Positions 20,107 through 28,879 of a stretch of 64,000 bases of DNA are shown one piece after another. Within the stretch, counting starts at the first letter, position 1. Each line of letters starts with the position of its first letter. The stretch comes from Histomonas meleagridis. Its lineage: Eukaryota > Parabasalia > Tritrichomonadida > Dientamoebidae. Location of the stretch: assembly GCA_020186115.1 (NCBI GenBank), contig WSYJ01000186.1:3145501-3209500 (forward strand), given 5' to 3'. Both the position numbers and the translations under genes were made by a program. The notes under the pieces were generated by a model that worked only from the letters and a program-made list of their open reading frames with translations, did not search any database and had not been told where the DNA came from.

Positions 20107-21210
20107 ATGCAGTGCGTTGCACCATTGACTACGGCAGTACCACTCAATTTAACCTTACTAAGCATTTTTGTTTTTATTCGCCATGGAGAAAGAGCACCAT
20201 ATGATCAATGGGCTCTTCAAAATGAAACAGGAACTTGGGTATGTGATGGAACCGATGCCTATGCTCCAAAAATGATTTCCTATGTTAATGGAGTTCCACG
20301 TCGATACCACACCATTATAGAAGAAAAAATGGCACCTTTCCCGCCAAGTTGTGATCAAGCTCAACTAACAATTAACGGTATGAAACAACATTACGAACTA
20401 GGAAGTAAATTTAGGGAGAAACTCATTAATGAATATCATTTTCTTCCAGAATATTATGATCCTGATCTCATATATCTTCGTTCTTCTCATTCAGATCGTT
20501 GTGTACGCTCACTCATTTCCTTTATCCATGGTTTATATCCACCTGAATATTCCGAACAAAAGATTGATATAGTTTCAGGTACAGGAGTACTCGAACCACT
20601 TGATCCTACACCTTATGGCTGCACCGACCTTCAAGATGCATATGTGAAATTCAAGCATTCTGAGGAATTTGCACGTCGACGTGATAATGCACAAGTTGTT
20701 CAAAAGCAACTTTATGATTACCTCAACTTACCGTGGGACGGAGAGAATTGGCAATGGATTGGTGACTGGTTATATTCATTCTATTGCTCAGAACAGTCGA
20801 TTCCAAGCATCATCACCAGTGAAATGTTTGAAACCGCCATGAACGATACGGTTTTCTATTCAATTGGATTCTTCAATCAGTTTGCGCAAGAAAGCGTTGG
20901 CCCAATATGGAGGCTACTTGATGAACAAATTAGTAAAAGAATTAGCGGTGAGACGAACACAAAGTTTGCATTATTTAGTGGTCATGATACCACTATTGGT
21001 GCATTACTTGTTGCATTAGGACAAAAAAATATAACACAAATTGCTCCTTATAGAGCACATATCGAAGTGGAATTGTACACTGATGGCACAGAGCAATTTT
21101 TGAGATTTGTATATGAAGGAAATGTGCTGAAGATAAATGATAAAGAAACAATTTCATTGAAAGAGTTTCGTGTATTAATTGCGCCGTCGTTGTCTAAATG
21201 TACAGAGTAA
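20107..21210 (+). CDS. histidine acid phosphatase family protein
   Basis: 367 residues. The catalytic loop RHGERAP (His 26) and distal SGHDTT (His 293, Asp 294) of the branch-2 histidine phosphatase superfamily are intact, so it should be an active phosphomonoesterase. A third signature, YLRSSHSDRCVRS, fits the R-x-x-x-T/S-x-x-R phosphate-binding arginine motif. The N-terminus lacks a clear cleavable signal peptide: only 24 residues precede the catalytic Arg, of which a hydrophobic stretch is the first beta strand. It may thus be cytosolic, unlike most secreted acid phosphatases. Several Cys and NxT sequons are present, which leaves secretion possible. The stop is TAAA. Confidence 0.88.
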   Translation: MQCVAPLTTAVPLNLTLLSIFVFIRHGERAPYDQWALQNETGTWVCDGTDAYAPKMISYVNGVPRRYHTIIEEKMAPFPPSCDQAQLTINGMKQHYELGSKFREKLINEYHFLPEYYDPDLIYLRSSHSDRCVRSLISFIHGLYPPEYSEQKIDIVSGTGVLEPLDPTPYGCTDLQDAYVKFKHSEEFARRRDNAQVVQKQLYDYLNLPWDGENWQWIGDWLYSFYCSEQSIPSIITSEMFETAMNDTVFYSIGFFNQFAQESVGPIWRLLDEQISKRISGETNTKFALFSGHDTTIGALLVALGQKNITQIAPYRAHIEVELYTDGTEQFLRFVYEGNVLKINDKETISLKEFRVLIAPSLSKCTE

Positions 21211-21861
21211 AAATATTGTCAATATTTTTATGTAATATTTTCTTTTGCTATGAATTTGTTTCGTTCATTTTCATTTCTCACTTCTAAAATTTTTAGCGAG
21301 AAATATTATAAAGACATTGTGGAAAACCGCACAATTTCATAAAACTATAAAGAAGCAATTGCTTGGAAAAAATATAATCCTTGTGCTAGAAGGTATTTGT
21401 TTCATAAAATGTAGAAGATTTTAACTTTTACTATTGCATCAAATTGGGAGTTGTACGATATTGTTTCTTCAAAACATTACTTAAATATAATGATAATATT
21501 TTATGTTTATTCTTTAAATTTGATATGTATACATATGCTTTTTTTATAGGTTGAAAAAAGCTTCTATGAATGACATTCTTTTCAAGGTATAAAGTTTTTC
21601 ACTGCTTCTATATATAAATTATATTCTGCAAATTTCTTCATTCATGAAAAAATCAAAAAAAAGTTCTACTATTTACACCGCAACTTGTAAAATTAATACA
21701 TAAATGTATTCTTTTTTTTTATAAAATCAAATATTTACTAAGAAAAATTGCAAATCAATCCGATGATGTTCATTAAAAAAATTAATACGAAAAACTAATA
21801 AAACAATACCATGTATATAAGCTCTTTTAGTAATGTTATGGAGGTTCAAAATAGAGTGTCT
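21211..21861. other. intergenic region between convergent genes
   Basis: AT-rich, with no credible coding frame or structured repeat. Confidence 0.5.
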
Positions 21862-22134
21862 TTAACCACATTTCCAGAGTTGAACAGCAACTTGGCCAAT
21901 GTAAAAGTAAATGAAGTGCTTAGTTTCGTGAGTAACGAAAGAACCAAATGAACGTCCGACAACGCAGTGCCATGTTGGGTTGTATTTTTTGTCAAATTCT
22001 TTTTTGATATAGCCAGCAATATCCTTTTCGATATTGAAGCGATCTAAAGCTTGTGTTGCGACGTCAATAGCATCGGCCTGCATTTCGTCGGACATATCGA
22101 CGTTCTTTACGACGGCACGTCTATCTTGAGCCAT
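21862..22134 (-). CDS. DYNLL: dynein light chain LC8
   Basis: 90 residues, essentially the canonical LC8 length. Near-invariant segments are seen: [53 protein letters not shown] and [23 protein letters not shown]8 is a homodimeric hub that binds short linear motifs in dynein intermediate chain and many other proteins, and it sits in axonemal and cytoplasmic dyneins. Both suit a flagellate. The stop is TAAA. The gene lies downstream of WASH1 on the same strand but has its own Inr. Confidence 0.98.
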   Translation of the reverse strand: MAQDRRAVVKNVDMSDEMQADAIDVATQALDRFNIEKDIAGYIKKEFDKKYNPTWHCVVGRSFGSFVTHETKHFIYFYIGQVAVQLWKCG

Positions 22135-22143
22135 TCTAATTCG

Positions 22144-22149
22144 AAGTGA
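22144..22149 (-). promoter_or_regulatory. Inr of the LC8 gene
   Basis: On the coding strand TCACTT matches TCA(+1)-Py-T; the start A is at 22147, giving a 13-base leader before ATG 22134. Confidence 0.6.
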
Positions 22150-22531
22150 TCAGGTACGTTATTTTATTCAAACAAATAAAGGCGGTTTTTGTCATTGTTT
22201 GTTCTATCGTCAATTTTAAACGGCCTTTGAAACATGTTTCTTCTTGTAAACGTGTTCTAGATAAGGTTAACTTACATAAACTTATTTGTAACAAGGTAAT
22301 TTCCAAGCATTTTAACGTTTATTATTTAATATGTTGTTATATTAAAATATTTTTTGATTGCTTAATTAATTTTAAGATTCTACTTAGAACTTCAAATTTT
22401 GTAAATCTTTTTATAAGTGAAACAGATTTTTATCATGAACAAATCTGTTGACGAAAGCTTTAGTAAAGTTTTACAAAATGATTATTCATTCGACGTTTGC
22501 ACATTAAACATTTACTAATTAAAATTAACTT
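22150..22531. other. intergenic region between LC8 and WASH1
   Basis: Nothing recognisable beyond the LC8 upstream sequence. A hydrophobic 101-codon plus-strand frame here has no protein-like character. Confidence 0.4.
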
Positions 22532-23890
22532 TTACTTATTCCACTCAGAGCTCGAGTCGTCATCTGTTGTCTCGGTATCAGTATTTTCTGTTTCGGTGTC
22601 GTCCTTCATCGCGAATGTCATTGGCCCTGCCTCCACTATGTCGCTCTTCTGCTCCTCCTTATTATTATCGTTCGACAGCCCGAGTAATTTCCTTCTCTCT
22701 TCGATGTTCTTTCCAGCCATAGCCTGACCGCGCTGCAAAATTCTCATCATAAGTTCACTATGATGATCCAATGGTGCGGGCGCAATCTTTTGGCCGCTGT
22801 GTGGTTGATCTTTATTAACTTTGCGCAGCTTGAACTCTTGGTTCTTGATGAGGTCGAGGAAGTTAGCGCGGACGTCCTGCTCCTTCGCGGTGAGCTGGCC
22901 GGGTCCGGAGGCCTTCTCGCCGCCGCTCGGTGGTGGAGGAGCGGACGTGTCGGCAGTAGACGACGATGTGGGAGGCGGCGGTGGGGGCGGTGGAGGTGGT
23001 GGCGGAGGTACAGATGCGTCATCGCCAGATGGTGGTGGAGGTGGAGGCGGTGGAGGAGGCGGTAATTCGGAATCCCCAGTGGAGGGGAATGATGGGTTGG
23101 ACGGAGATGAGAATAATGATGGTGCAATGTCAATTGCTGAATCATCAATTGAGATACCAAACGATGCAATGTTAATAAGGCCTGGAATGTTGTCAGGAAG
23201 GTCAAGAGTGGGCATGTTGTCAACTTGTGGACGGAATAGATAGTCACCATCTGATATATCGGGTAGAAGATTAACGGTGAAGATGGATGTGGGCGCTTCA
23301 GGAATGGCTTTGCTATGTTGTTCTTCTTCGAGACCATATTTGCCTTCGAAATTATCAATATCAATGGCATCACGATATGGATTTTCATTAGTATGGAAGA
23401 GAAGAAGTGACGCTGTGGAATTGATATACTCTGGTGAACGACCAAGACCAGTATTATGAAGTTGCTCAGTTTTAACAATTGGCGTTTGCTTGAAATTAAA
23501 TGATTGATCATATGCATAATCAACATTTTGAAGTGCCTCAGTAATCATGACTGAGTCGCCTTTGACTTTTTCTACACTTACTTTTGGCATGTATTGTTTG
23601 AGTGTATGATAACCTGGTGGATATTCATCGCCTACAAATTTCAAAGGTGAAAATATTGTTACAACTTTGGATGGATCGTTCAATTGGTCTATAGCTGATT
23701 GAGCTGCTGTAATACGTTCGGCAAGATTTGCAACATGATCTTGTTCGGTTTGAATTCTATTAGATATAGTATCAAAAACATTGTTGACAACTTTTTCGAG
23801 ATATGAAAGTGTTTTTACAGCTTTTAGAATGCAATGCGGCTCGAAATCATCGTTTGCGAGCACTGGAACTTGCATTGGAAGCTTGTTCAT
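22532..23890 (-). CDS. WASH1: WASH complex subunit 1
   Basis: 452 residues. The N-terminal ~200 residues have the WASH homology domain character, with helical LSYLEKVVNNVFDTISNRI, LAERITAAQSAIDQL and the segment KVVTIFSPLKF. Two long polyproline tracts follow (about 275-310), then a VCA module: a WH2 motif (RANFLDLIKNQEFKLRKV), a central amphipathic helix (RILQRG...ERRKLLG) and an acidic tail ending in DDDSSSEWNK, with the conserved Trp near the C-terminus. WASH1 activates Arp2/3 actin nucleation on endosomes for retromer-dependent sorting. The polyproline tracts would bind profilin. The 3' half of the gene is much more GC-rich than the 5' half, partly because of the proline codons. Confidence 0.88.
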   Translation of the reverse strand: MNKLPMQVPVLANDDFEPHCILKAVKTLSYLEKVVNNVFDTISNRIQTEQDHVANLAERITAAQSAIDQLNDPSKVVTIFSPLKFVGDEYPPGYHTLKQYMPKVSVEKVKGDSVMITEALQNVDYAYDQSFNFKQTPIVKTEQLHNTGLGRSPEYINSTASLLLFHTNENPYRDAIDIDNFEGKYGLEEEQHSKAIPEAPTSIFTVNLLPDISDGDYLFRPQVDNMPTLDLPDNIPGLINIASFGISIDDSAIDIAPSLFSSPSNPSFPSTGDSELPPPPPPPPPPPSGDDASVPPPPPPPPPPPPPTSSSTADTSAPPPPSGGEKASGPGQLTAKEQDVRANFLDLIKNQEFKLRKVNKDQPHSGQKIAPAPLDHHSELMMRILQRGQAMAGKNIEERRKLLGLSNDNNKEEQKSDIVEAGPMTFAMKDDTETENTDTETTDDDSSSEWNK

Positions 23891-23897
23891 TGATTGT

Positions 23898-23913
23898 AAT
23901 TGACTAAACCGTC
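23898..23913 (-). promoter_or_regulatory. M3 motif plus TCA initiator of WASH1
   Basis: On the coding strand GACGGTTT (23913-23906) matches the M3 consensus exactly and is followed by TCAATT (23903-23898), eight bases before the ATG at 23890. The initiator is one base off the strict Inr (A instead of pyrimidine after TCA). Confidence 0.5.
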
Positions 23914-25106
23914 TAAATTGTTTGCGGGTACATCAAAAGTGACAAATCGATAGAAAAATACCTGCCCTTTCGAAATAAAGAAATTTCTTTCTATTTTCAT
24001 AACATTTTTGCAGCAAACAATAAGAGTTTAAGCAAGTTATGGTACAACATTAGTTTAATCATTTCCACAAAATTAGTAAAGTTGCAATTTACCGTCAAGT
24101 TTAAAATGTCACATAAGCTATTAAATCATCGAAAAGCCACAGGGAGGGTAATACCAAGTGTAATAGTATTCTTATTATAATAATTATAATTATGATAACA
24201 AAATGATTCCTATGTAAAGTGATGCTTTTTTCAATTGTTTTCTCTGATTCTTTGCCAACAATTAATGGCACGAACATGTCTAATATAGTTTTCTTTTCAT
24301 TCATCAAATACAATTGATTTTCGAATTGTGTGTTTACTTGTTACATTAACAGCTTTTTGTCATAAAAGAGATTATAAAGTTTTATTCATTCAGTTTAGAC
24401 GGAATTATTTTAGGGTTATTACAGCAATAACTCAATTTGCAAATTCTTCTTTCAATTTCATGTGGCTGTTTAATAAACTATTTAATTTTCACAGAAACTG
24501 TTTTAAGATGGGTGAAGTGCCGTTAAGCTGGTCAAACACAAACAAAACTTAGTTTAAACGGTTCTACAATTTGTGCAAAAATGCTGATTGAAAATTATCG
24601 ATAGAAATTATTACCATTCAATATTTATGTGATTTTGAATCTGCAGCGGTTAAGGCTATGTCATAAAAAGCGGTTTTTGACATTTTAAATTTAGAATCAA
24701 AAACTTTTATCGTCAAATTCGATAATATTATTCGATAATATACTTTTCAGATAAATTTCTGAGGAAACTCCTCTTTTTTTAGTTTTGACTTGTTTCCGGA
24801 ATTGCATTGAAAAATTGTGAGGAAGGAATTGAACAATAACACACGTTTTTCGAACATAAATTTATTAGTATAAAAAGTTCAAAAATAAAAATATATAATA
24901 TATTTATATTAACATATATCATAAAGAATAAATATTGGTTTACTAAATGTTTTTTTGAGTAATAGTCAAGATATTTGTTGTTTAAAATTTTGAATAATCT
25001 ATTCAAATCGTAGAGTCGGTTTATGTAAAATTTTAATTCAAAGCGTAATTCAGGATTTTCAATAGATTTTTCAATACAGTCAAGGCGTCTTATTATCTCA
25101 AAAGAC
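23914..25106. other. 1.2 kb intergenic region (divergent promoters)
   Basis: Separates divergently transcribed WASH1 and a kinase gene. Contains an AT-rich alternating tract (TAATTATAATTAT near 24177-24196), AAACGGTTC at about 24555 (M3-like), and CGATAGAAA words near 23947 and 24598. Minus- and plus-strand frames of 60-112 codons here have no recognisable domain. Confidence 0.4.
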
Positions 25107-26159
25107 ATGTTGCTCAAACCTGTTCCTCAGCTAAGTCTTTCAGAGATTCAGCAACTTCTTCCAGAGCACCGCTATCACTTCGTCAAGGCAATCGGAATGG
25201 GTGGATATGGAAGCGTTTTTCTTGTGAAATCTGATAAGTATAATCAATATTTTTGTATCAAAAGAATTAAACAAATAGACCCTAAGAATGATAATACAGA
25301 GAATGAGGCATCAACCCTTATAATGTTATGCCATCCTAACATCATTTCAATGTATGAATACTTTTTCGACCAAACTAAAACAAATTTATATATCGTACTA
25401 GAATATTGTAGTGGAGGTTCACTTAAAGATCTGATAGAAAGAGAAGGTCCAATAAGGCCACCAAAACTTTATTCTTATTGTTATCAAATTTTAAACGCAC
25501 TTTTACATTGTCATGAACAAAATATTGCACACAGGGACATAAAGCCTGCCAATATCCTTATTGATAAATATAACAGACCAAAACTTGCAGATTTTGGATT
25601 AAGTAGAAGATTAGAAAAAGGTGAAAATCTTCAAAGCTTTGCTGGATCACGTCCATTTATGGCTCCTGAAATCATAAGCAGAGAGAATGCAGATCCGTTT
25701 CTTGCAGATATTTGGTCACTCGGAGTCACTTTTTTTACTTTAGCATTTGGTCGACTTCCATGGGGAGTTTCGAATGGAGCGGAATTGGACGCAGCTATTA
25801 AGCTCGGTATTATAACATTCCCAACTTTTGCAGACCAAGAATTTTGCAATTTGATCTCATCCATGGTCGTTGTAAAGCCCTCAAAAAGAAAGCCGATAGC
25901 GCAGTTGATGAAGTTGCCACTTTTTGCAGAATATCGGAAACCGTTTTTCCCTTCTTCTATCCAAGCGCGCAGTCGAATGAATCTTGATACTGGGGATTCT
26001 GCGCTGTTTCAAAGGTCTAAATCAACAGTTCAGACTTCTTTGTCACATAACAGAATTATTGCAAGTCATAATCGAATAAGATCATATATGTCTGGGCAAA
26101 AAATAGAACGGCCAATCCCTTCAAAGAAAGCTATTTTGCACAAGACATTTGGTATTTAA
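25107..26159 (+). CDS. serine/threonine protein kinase (copy 1 of a pair)
   Basis: 350 residues. A complete kinase domain is present: Gly-rich loop GMGGYGSVFLV, catalytic Lys in FCIKRI, HRDIKPANIL catalytic loop, DFGL, and activation segment ending MAPEI. The CAMK/ULK-like style (LEYCSGGSLKDLI) and lack of extra domains make a precise group uncertain. The C-terminal ~75 residues are Ser/Arg/Lys-rich with the segment SLSHNRI, which is shared with the second copy at 32144. All catalytic residues are present, so it should be active. A paralogue 7 kb downstream on the same strand indicates segmental duplication. Confidence 0.93.
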   Translation: MLLKPVPQLSLSEIQQLLPEHRYHFVKAIGMGGYGSVFLVKSDKYNQYFCIKRIKQIDPKNDNTENEASTLIMLCHPNIISMYEYFFDQTKTNLYIVLEYCSGGSLKDLIEREGPIRPPKLYSYCYQILNALLHCHEQNIAHRDIKPANILIDKYNRPKLADFGLSRRLEKGENLQSFAGSRPFMAPEIISRENADPFLADIWSLGVTFFTLAFGRLPWGVSNGAELDAAIKLGIITFPTFADQEFCNLISSMVVVKPSKRKPIAQLMKLPLFAEYRKPFFPSSIQARSRMNLDTGDSALFQRSKSTVQTSLSHNRIIASHNRIRSYMSGQKIERPIPSKKAILHKTFGI

Positions 26160-26651
26160 GTTTCATTTTGTTTAAGTAAATGTGTTATTTAATGATTTTT
26201 CTTACAAATTTTCTCAAAACAAATATCAGAAACTATGTAAACATTCAGAAACAGGTTTTTATGTAAAAAAGTATAAAAATATTTCACTTTCTTGGGAGTG
26301 AAGAGATATAACGTCAATGGTCAAAAAATATAAATCGTAATTTAAATAAGTTGTTTAATAACAAAGATGTAATTTCTAAAATATTTCAAAATTTGTAAAA
26401 AAATCAAGAAATATCATCACAAATAATTTTGATTTTAATCAAATAATAAATCATCGTTTTATGAAGATATGTATTTATTATTAAATAAAATGTTCAACAT
26501 TGATTTTGTAGTATTTTTTGAACTTATTAATGTTTCAAATATTAATTATGAAATTCCAAAAAAAATTAATACAAATAAATATGATACGTTAATGTATAGA
26601 CTTCAATAGATTGTCAAATTAAGATACAACAAAATTAATAAATTTTTCTTC
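26160..26651. other. intergenic region
   Basis: AT-rich; holds only the ankyrin-family fragment listed at 26400. No promoter is obvious. Confidence 0.4.
26400..26500 (+). pseudogene. short fragment of ankyrin-family N-terminal region
   Basis: The plus strand here (AATCAAGAAATATCATCACA onward) is clearly homologous to the segment at 37675-37775 encoding LQEISSQ...FNQII. It lacks an open frame. It is a dispersed relic of the DUF3447/ankyrin gene family. Confidence 0.6.
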
Positions 26652-27428
26652 TTAATACAAAAAAGGAATTTCAGATTCAACATCAGATGAAGAAGCATAA
26701 ACAACAATTTCCTCTCCATGTTTTCTTATTGTAGGACCAATGGAATCCAGTATTTCTATTGCACATAGAGATGGATCATTTTTAACAGCATGTGATAATT
26801 CATTAATAAAAATCGAATAATTCTTTTTCGATCTATCACTAAGAGGAATATCAACCCTTGGTGTTGATGTCATTAAAAGGATTTTTTCTGGTATTTGTTG
26901 AGAAAAACGATGAGTTTTTGGCTTTTGGAAGGAAGATGCTGTCATTGAAAATGCAAGATTTTGACTTGTTACATCACCAGACCATGATTCAATGGCCGGA
27001 CATCCATTAATGATAATGGTTATCCTTGATGAGACATTTTTATGTTTTGAAATCATTTTATACATTGATGATGGTGTAATTTCTTTATCAAGGATTTTGA
27101 GTGGAATTCCATTCTCTGCATTTCCGTCTGGATGATTTATTGGAAATCCAGTGATAACAATTGATAAATAATCACTAACACTCCTTAGAAAGTATGTCAT
27201 CCAGTGATAATAATCACTGTATTCTGGCGTATCTAAAAAATATATTTTAAAATCGGCTCTTGAAAAAATTTTGGCTGCTTTAACACCATCAAAATAGGCA
27301 GATTGATCCATTTTTGATTGTGGTGAAAAAATAACAAAGCAAACACGCTCTGTTCCGCTAGTGATTTCATATGTTTCCATGTTTTTTAAATTTCTTCCAA
27401 GTCTTTGTATTTCCCTCAGCTCATTCAT
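26652..27428 (-). CDS. caspase-like (C14/metacaspase-fold) protein, degenerate His site
   Basis: 258 residues. The order of elements fits a caspase-fold p20: a strand after residue 28 (RVCFVIFSP), helix DGVKAAKIFSRADF, strand KIYFLD, then SIVITGFP where YSGHG would occur, NAENG equivalent to the acidic DG turn, LKILDKEIT, and IIINGCPAIESW where metacaspases have the catalytic Cys (DSCHSG). The Cys is retained, but the catalytic His position appears to be Phe/Pro. It may thus be a pseudopeptidase, or the alignment may be shifted. Trichomonads encode many C14 metacaspases. There is no signal peptide. The ATG at 27428 is preceded by TCCGTTAC, close to but not matching M3. Confidence 0.5.
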   Translation of the reverse strand: MNELREIQRLGRNLKNMETYEITSGTERVCFVIFSPQSKMDQSAYFDGVKAAKIFSRADFKIYFLDTPEYSDYYHWMTYFLRSVSDYLSIVITGFPINHPDGNAENGIPLKILDKEITPSSMYKMISKHKNVSSRITIIINGCPAIESWSGDVTSQNLAFSMTASSFQKPKTHRFSQQIPEKILLMTSTPRVDIPLSDRSKKNYSIFINELSHAVKNDPSLCAIEILDSIGPTIRKHGEEIVVYASSSDVESEIPFLY

Positions 27429-27714
27429 TGTAACGGATTTAAACGTTTTTTATACAAGACTTTAAAGAAATGAAACATCCTCCCCGTAATTTAATGTTGA
27501 TTTTTGATAAAAAATCACTTAATAAATTGTTATATATTTAGAATACATTATTAGATATTATTTTTATGATAGCTATCTGTGATAAATTTTACAGTGATGC
27601 AAATCAATATTTACTAAAACCTATTATTTTTATTTTTAATTCATATTTTTAATAGATTATCCATTGTTAATTCGAAATTTCAGTAATATTTATATAAACA
27701 GCATTGATTTTATA
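27429..27714. other. intergenic region
   Basis: AT-rich; nothing recognised. Confidence 0.4.
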
Positions 27715-28265
27715 TATGTAACACTATTTTGACAATTTAACTATTACCATATAACCATTTTCAGATGCGTAACGAAGTGCTGTTTTATTTTAATTAAAAC
27801 AAATTCCAAATATTTTTTTGAAATATAAAATTATTGAAATAAACTTAATCTTTAGCATTAATATCAATTCCTTTTTGTTCAAGAAGTGATTTAACTATAT
27901 CTATTTTACCAGCACGTTATATGGAAATAGGCAAGTTATCATGATCAATACATTCCATCTAAATTTTCTTCTGTGTATGCAAATGATGGATTAATATTTG
28001 GTTGAGTTTCTATTATACAATATACACCTGAATTAACTATAACAATAAAAATTTTTATAATATTTGTAAAGCTTTTTGCTTTCTTCTTCTTTGGATCGAA
28101 TGAATTCTAAATATCTTACGTATGCATCAGTCGATGCTTTTTGTGAGCAAAATACATTATAAATCATTCTTGATAGTAATAGGTTGATCGAATATGGAAA
28201 ATTCATTTCAAATATCTTCATTGTGTTCTGAACTGATGTTTCAATATTTTCATCAGTTAAATTAT
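27715..28265 (-). pseudogene. ankyrin-family gene remnant
   Basis: On the minus strand, 28221-28033 encodes a helical piece (FPYSINLLLSRMIYNVFC, YLEFIRSKEEESKKLYKYY) like the N-terminal part of the family. Positions 27725-27915 hold two ankyrin-repeat pieces (LLEQKGIDINAK complement near 27856-27895) split by the same AT-rich spacer as at 7200-7440. Stops and frameshifts break the frame. Confidence 0.6.
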
Positions 28266-28850
28266 ATATAATTTCTTCAAATGTTTAAGTAAATTAAACT
28301 TTTAAAGTTCATTTGTTGAAGACACTGTAAACATCCTTTAATATTCATTTTCCAGAATTGCAATAACCTCAAAGATATGATGATTCCTGTTTTTATTTTC
28401 AATACTTAATGGAAATTTACATTGCCCTGCTTATTATAATGAAGAAGGTTACAAAACTCATTTGTTATCCAATAGTAAATATAAATAAAACATAAAATTT
28501 TACAATCAATAATGTAATTACATCCACTTTATGCAACGTATTAGTATTTCCATATTATATAAATATAGTACAAATTTCAACATATGTAGGGTTAAAAATG
28601 ATGGTTAAACCTGATGTATGTTTTTATACCAATATGAAATTCAAACAGTGATTCAAAAATATACCTTTTCTATTGAAACAATTTTTTTATTCCATGCCAT
28701 TGTCAAAGAAAAAAAATTAATGAAAATATTCACACATCACAATGAACATAAAGAATAGAAATATTAAGAATAAGAAGAAAAAATAAATTAGCTTTATTAA
28801 ATAAATGATAAATAATGTTTTAAAACTGTTTGTGAAATAGGAACTGTAGA
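28266..28850. other. intergenic region upstream of GH31 gene
   Basis: AT-rich; no gene recognised. Confidence 0.4.
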
Positions 28851-28858
28851 AACCGTTT
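28851..28858 (+). promoter_or_regulatory. M3 motif of the GH31 gene
   Basis: AACCGTTT matches the M3 consensus exactly, 21 bases before ATG 28880. An out-of-frame ATG at 28863 (four codons, then stop) lies between them. Confidence 0.5.
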
Positions 28859-28879
28859 AAAAATGTGTTCGTAAAAATA

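Noticed and set aside
22747-23526. 259-codon and other overlapping frames inside WASH1
   Set aside because: They arise from the GC-rich polyproline-coding region and lack domain or codon support; WASH1 on the minus strand explains the locus.
24779-25117. 112-codon minus-strand frame at the start of kinase copy 1
   Set aside because: It overlaps the kinase start codon. It is partly hydrophobic with no recognised family and no supporting promoter, so it is weak.
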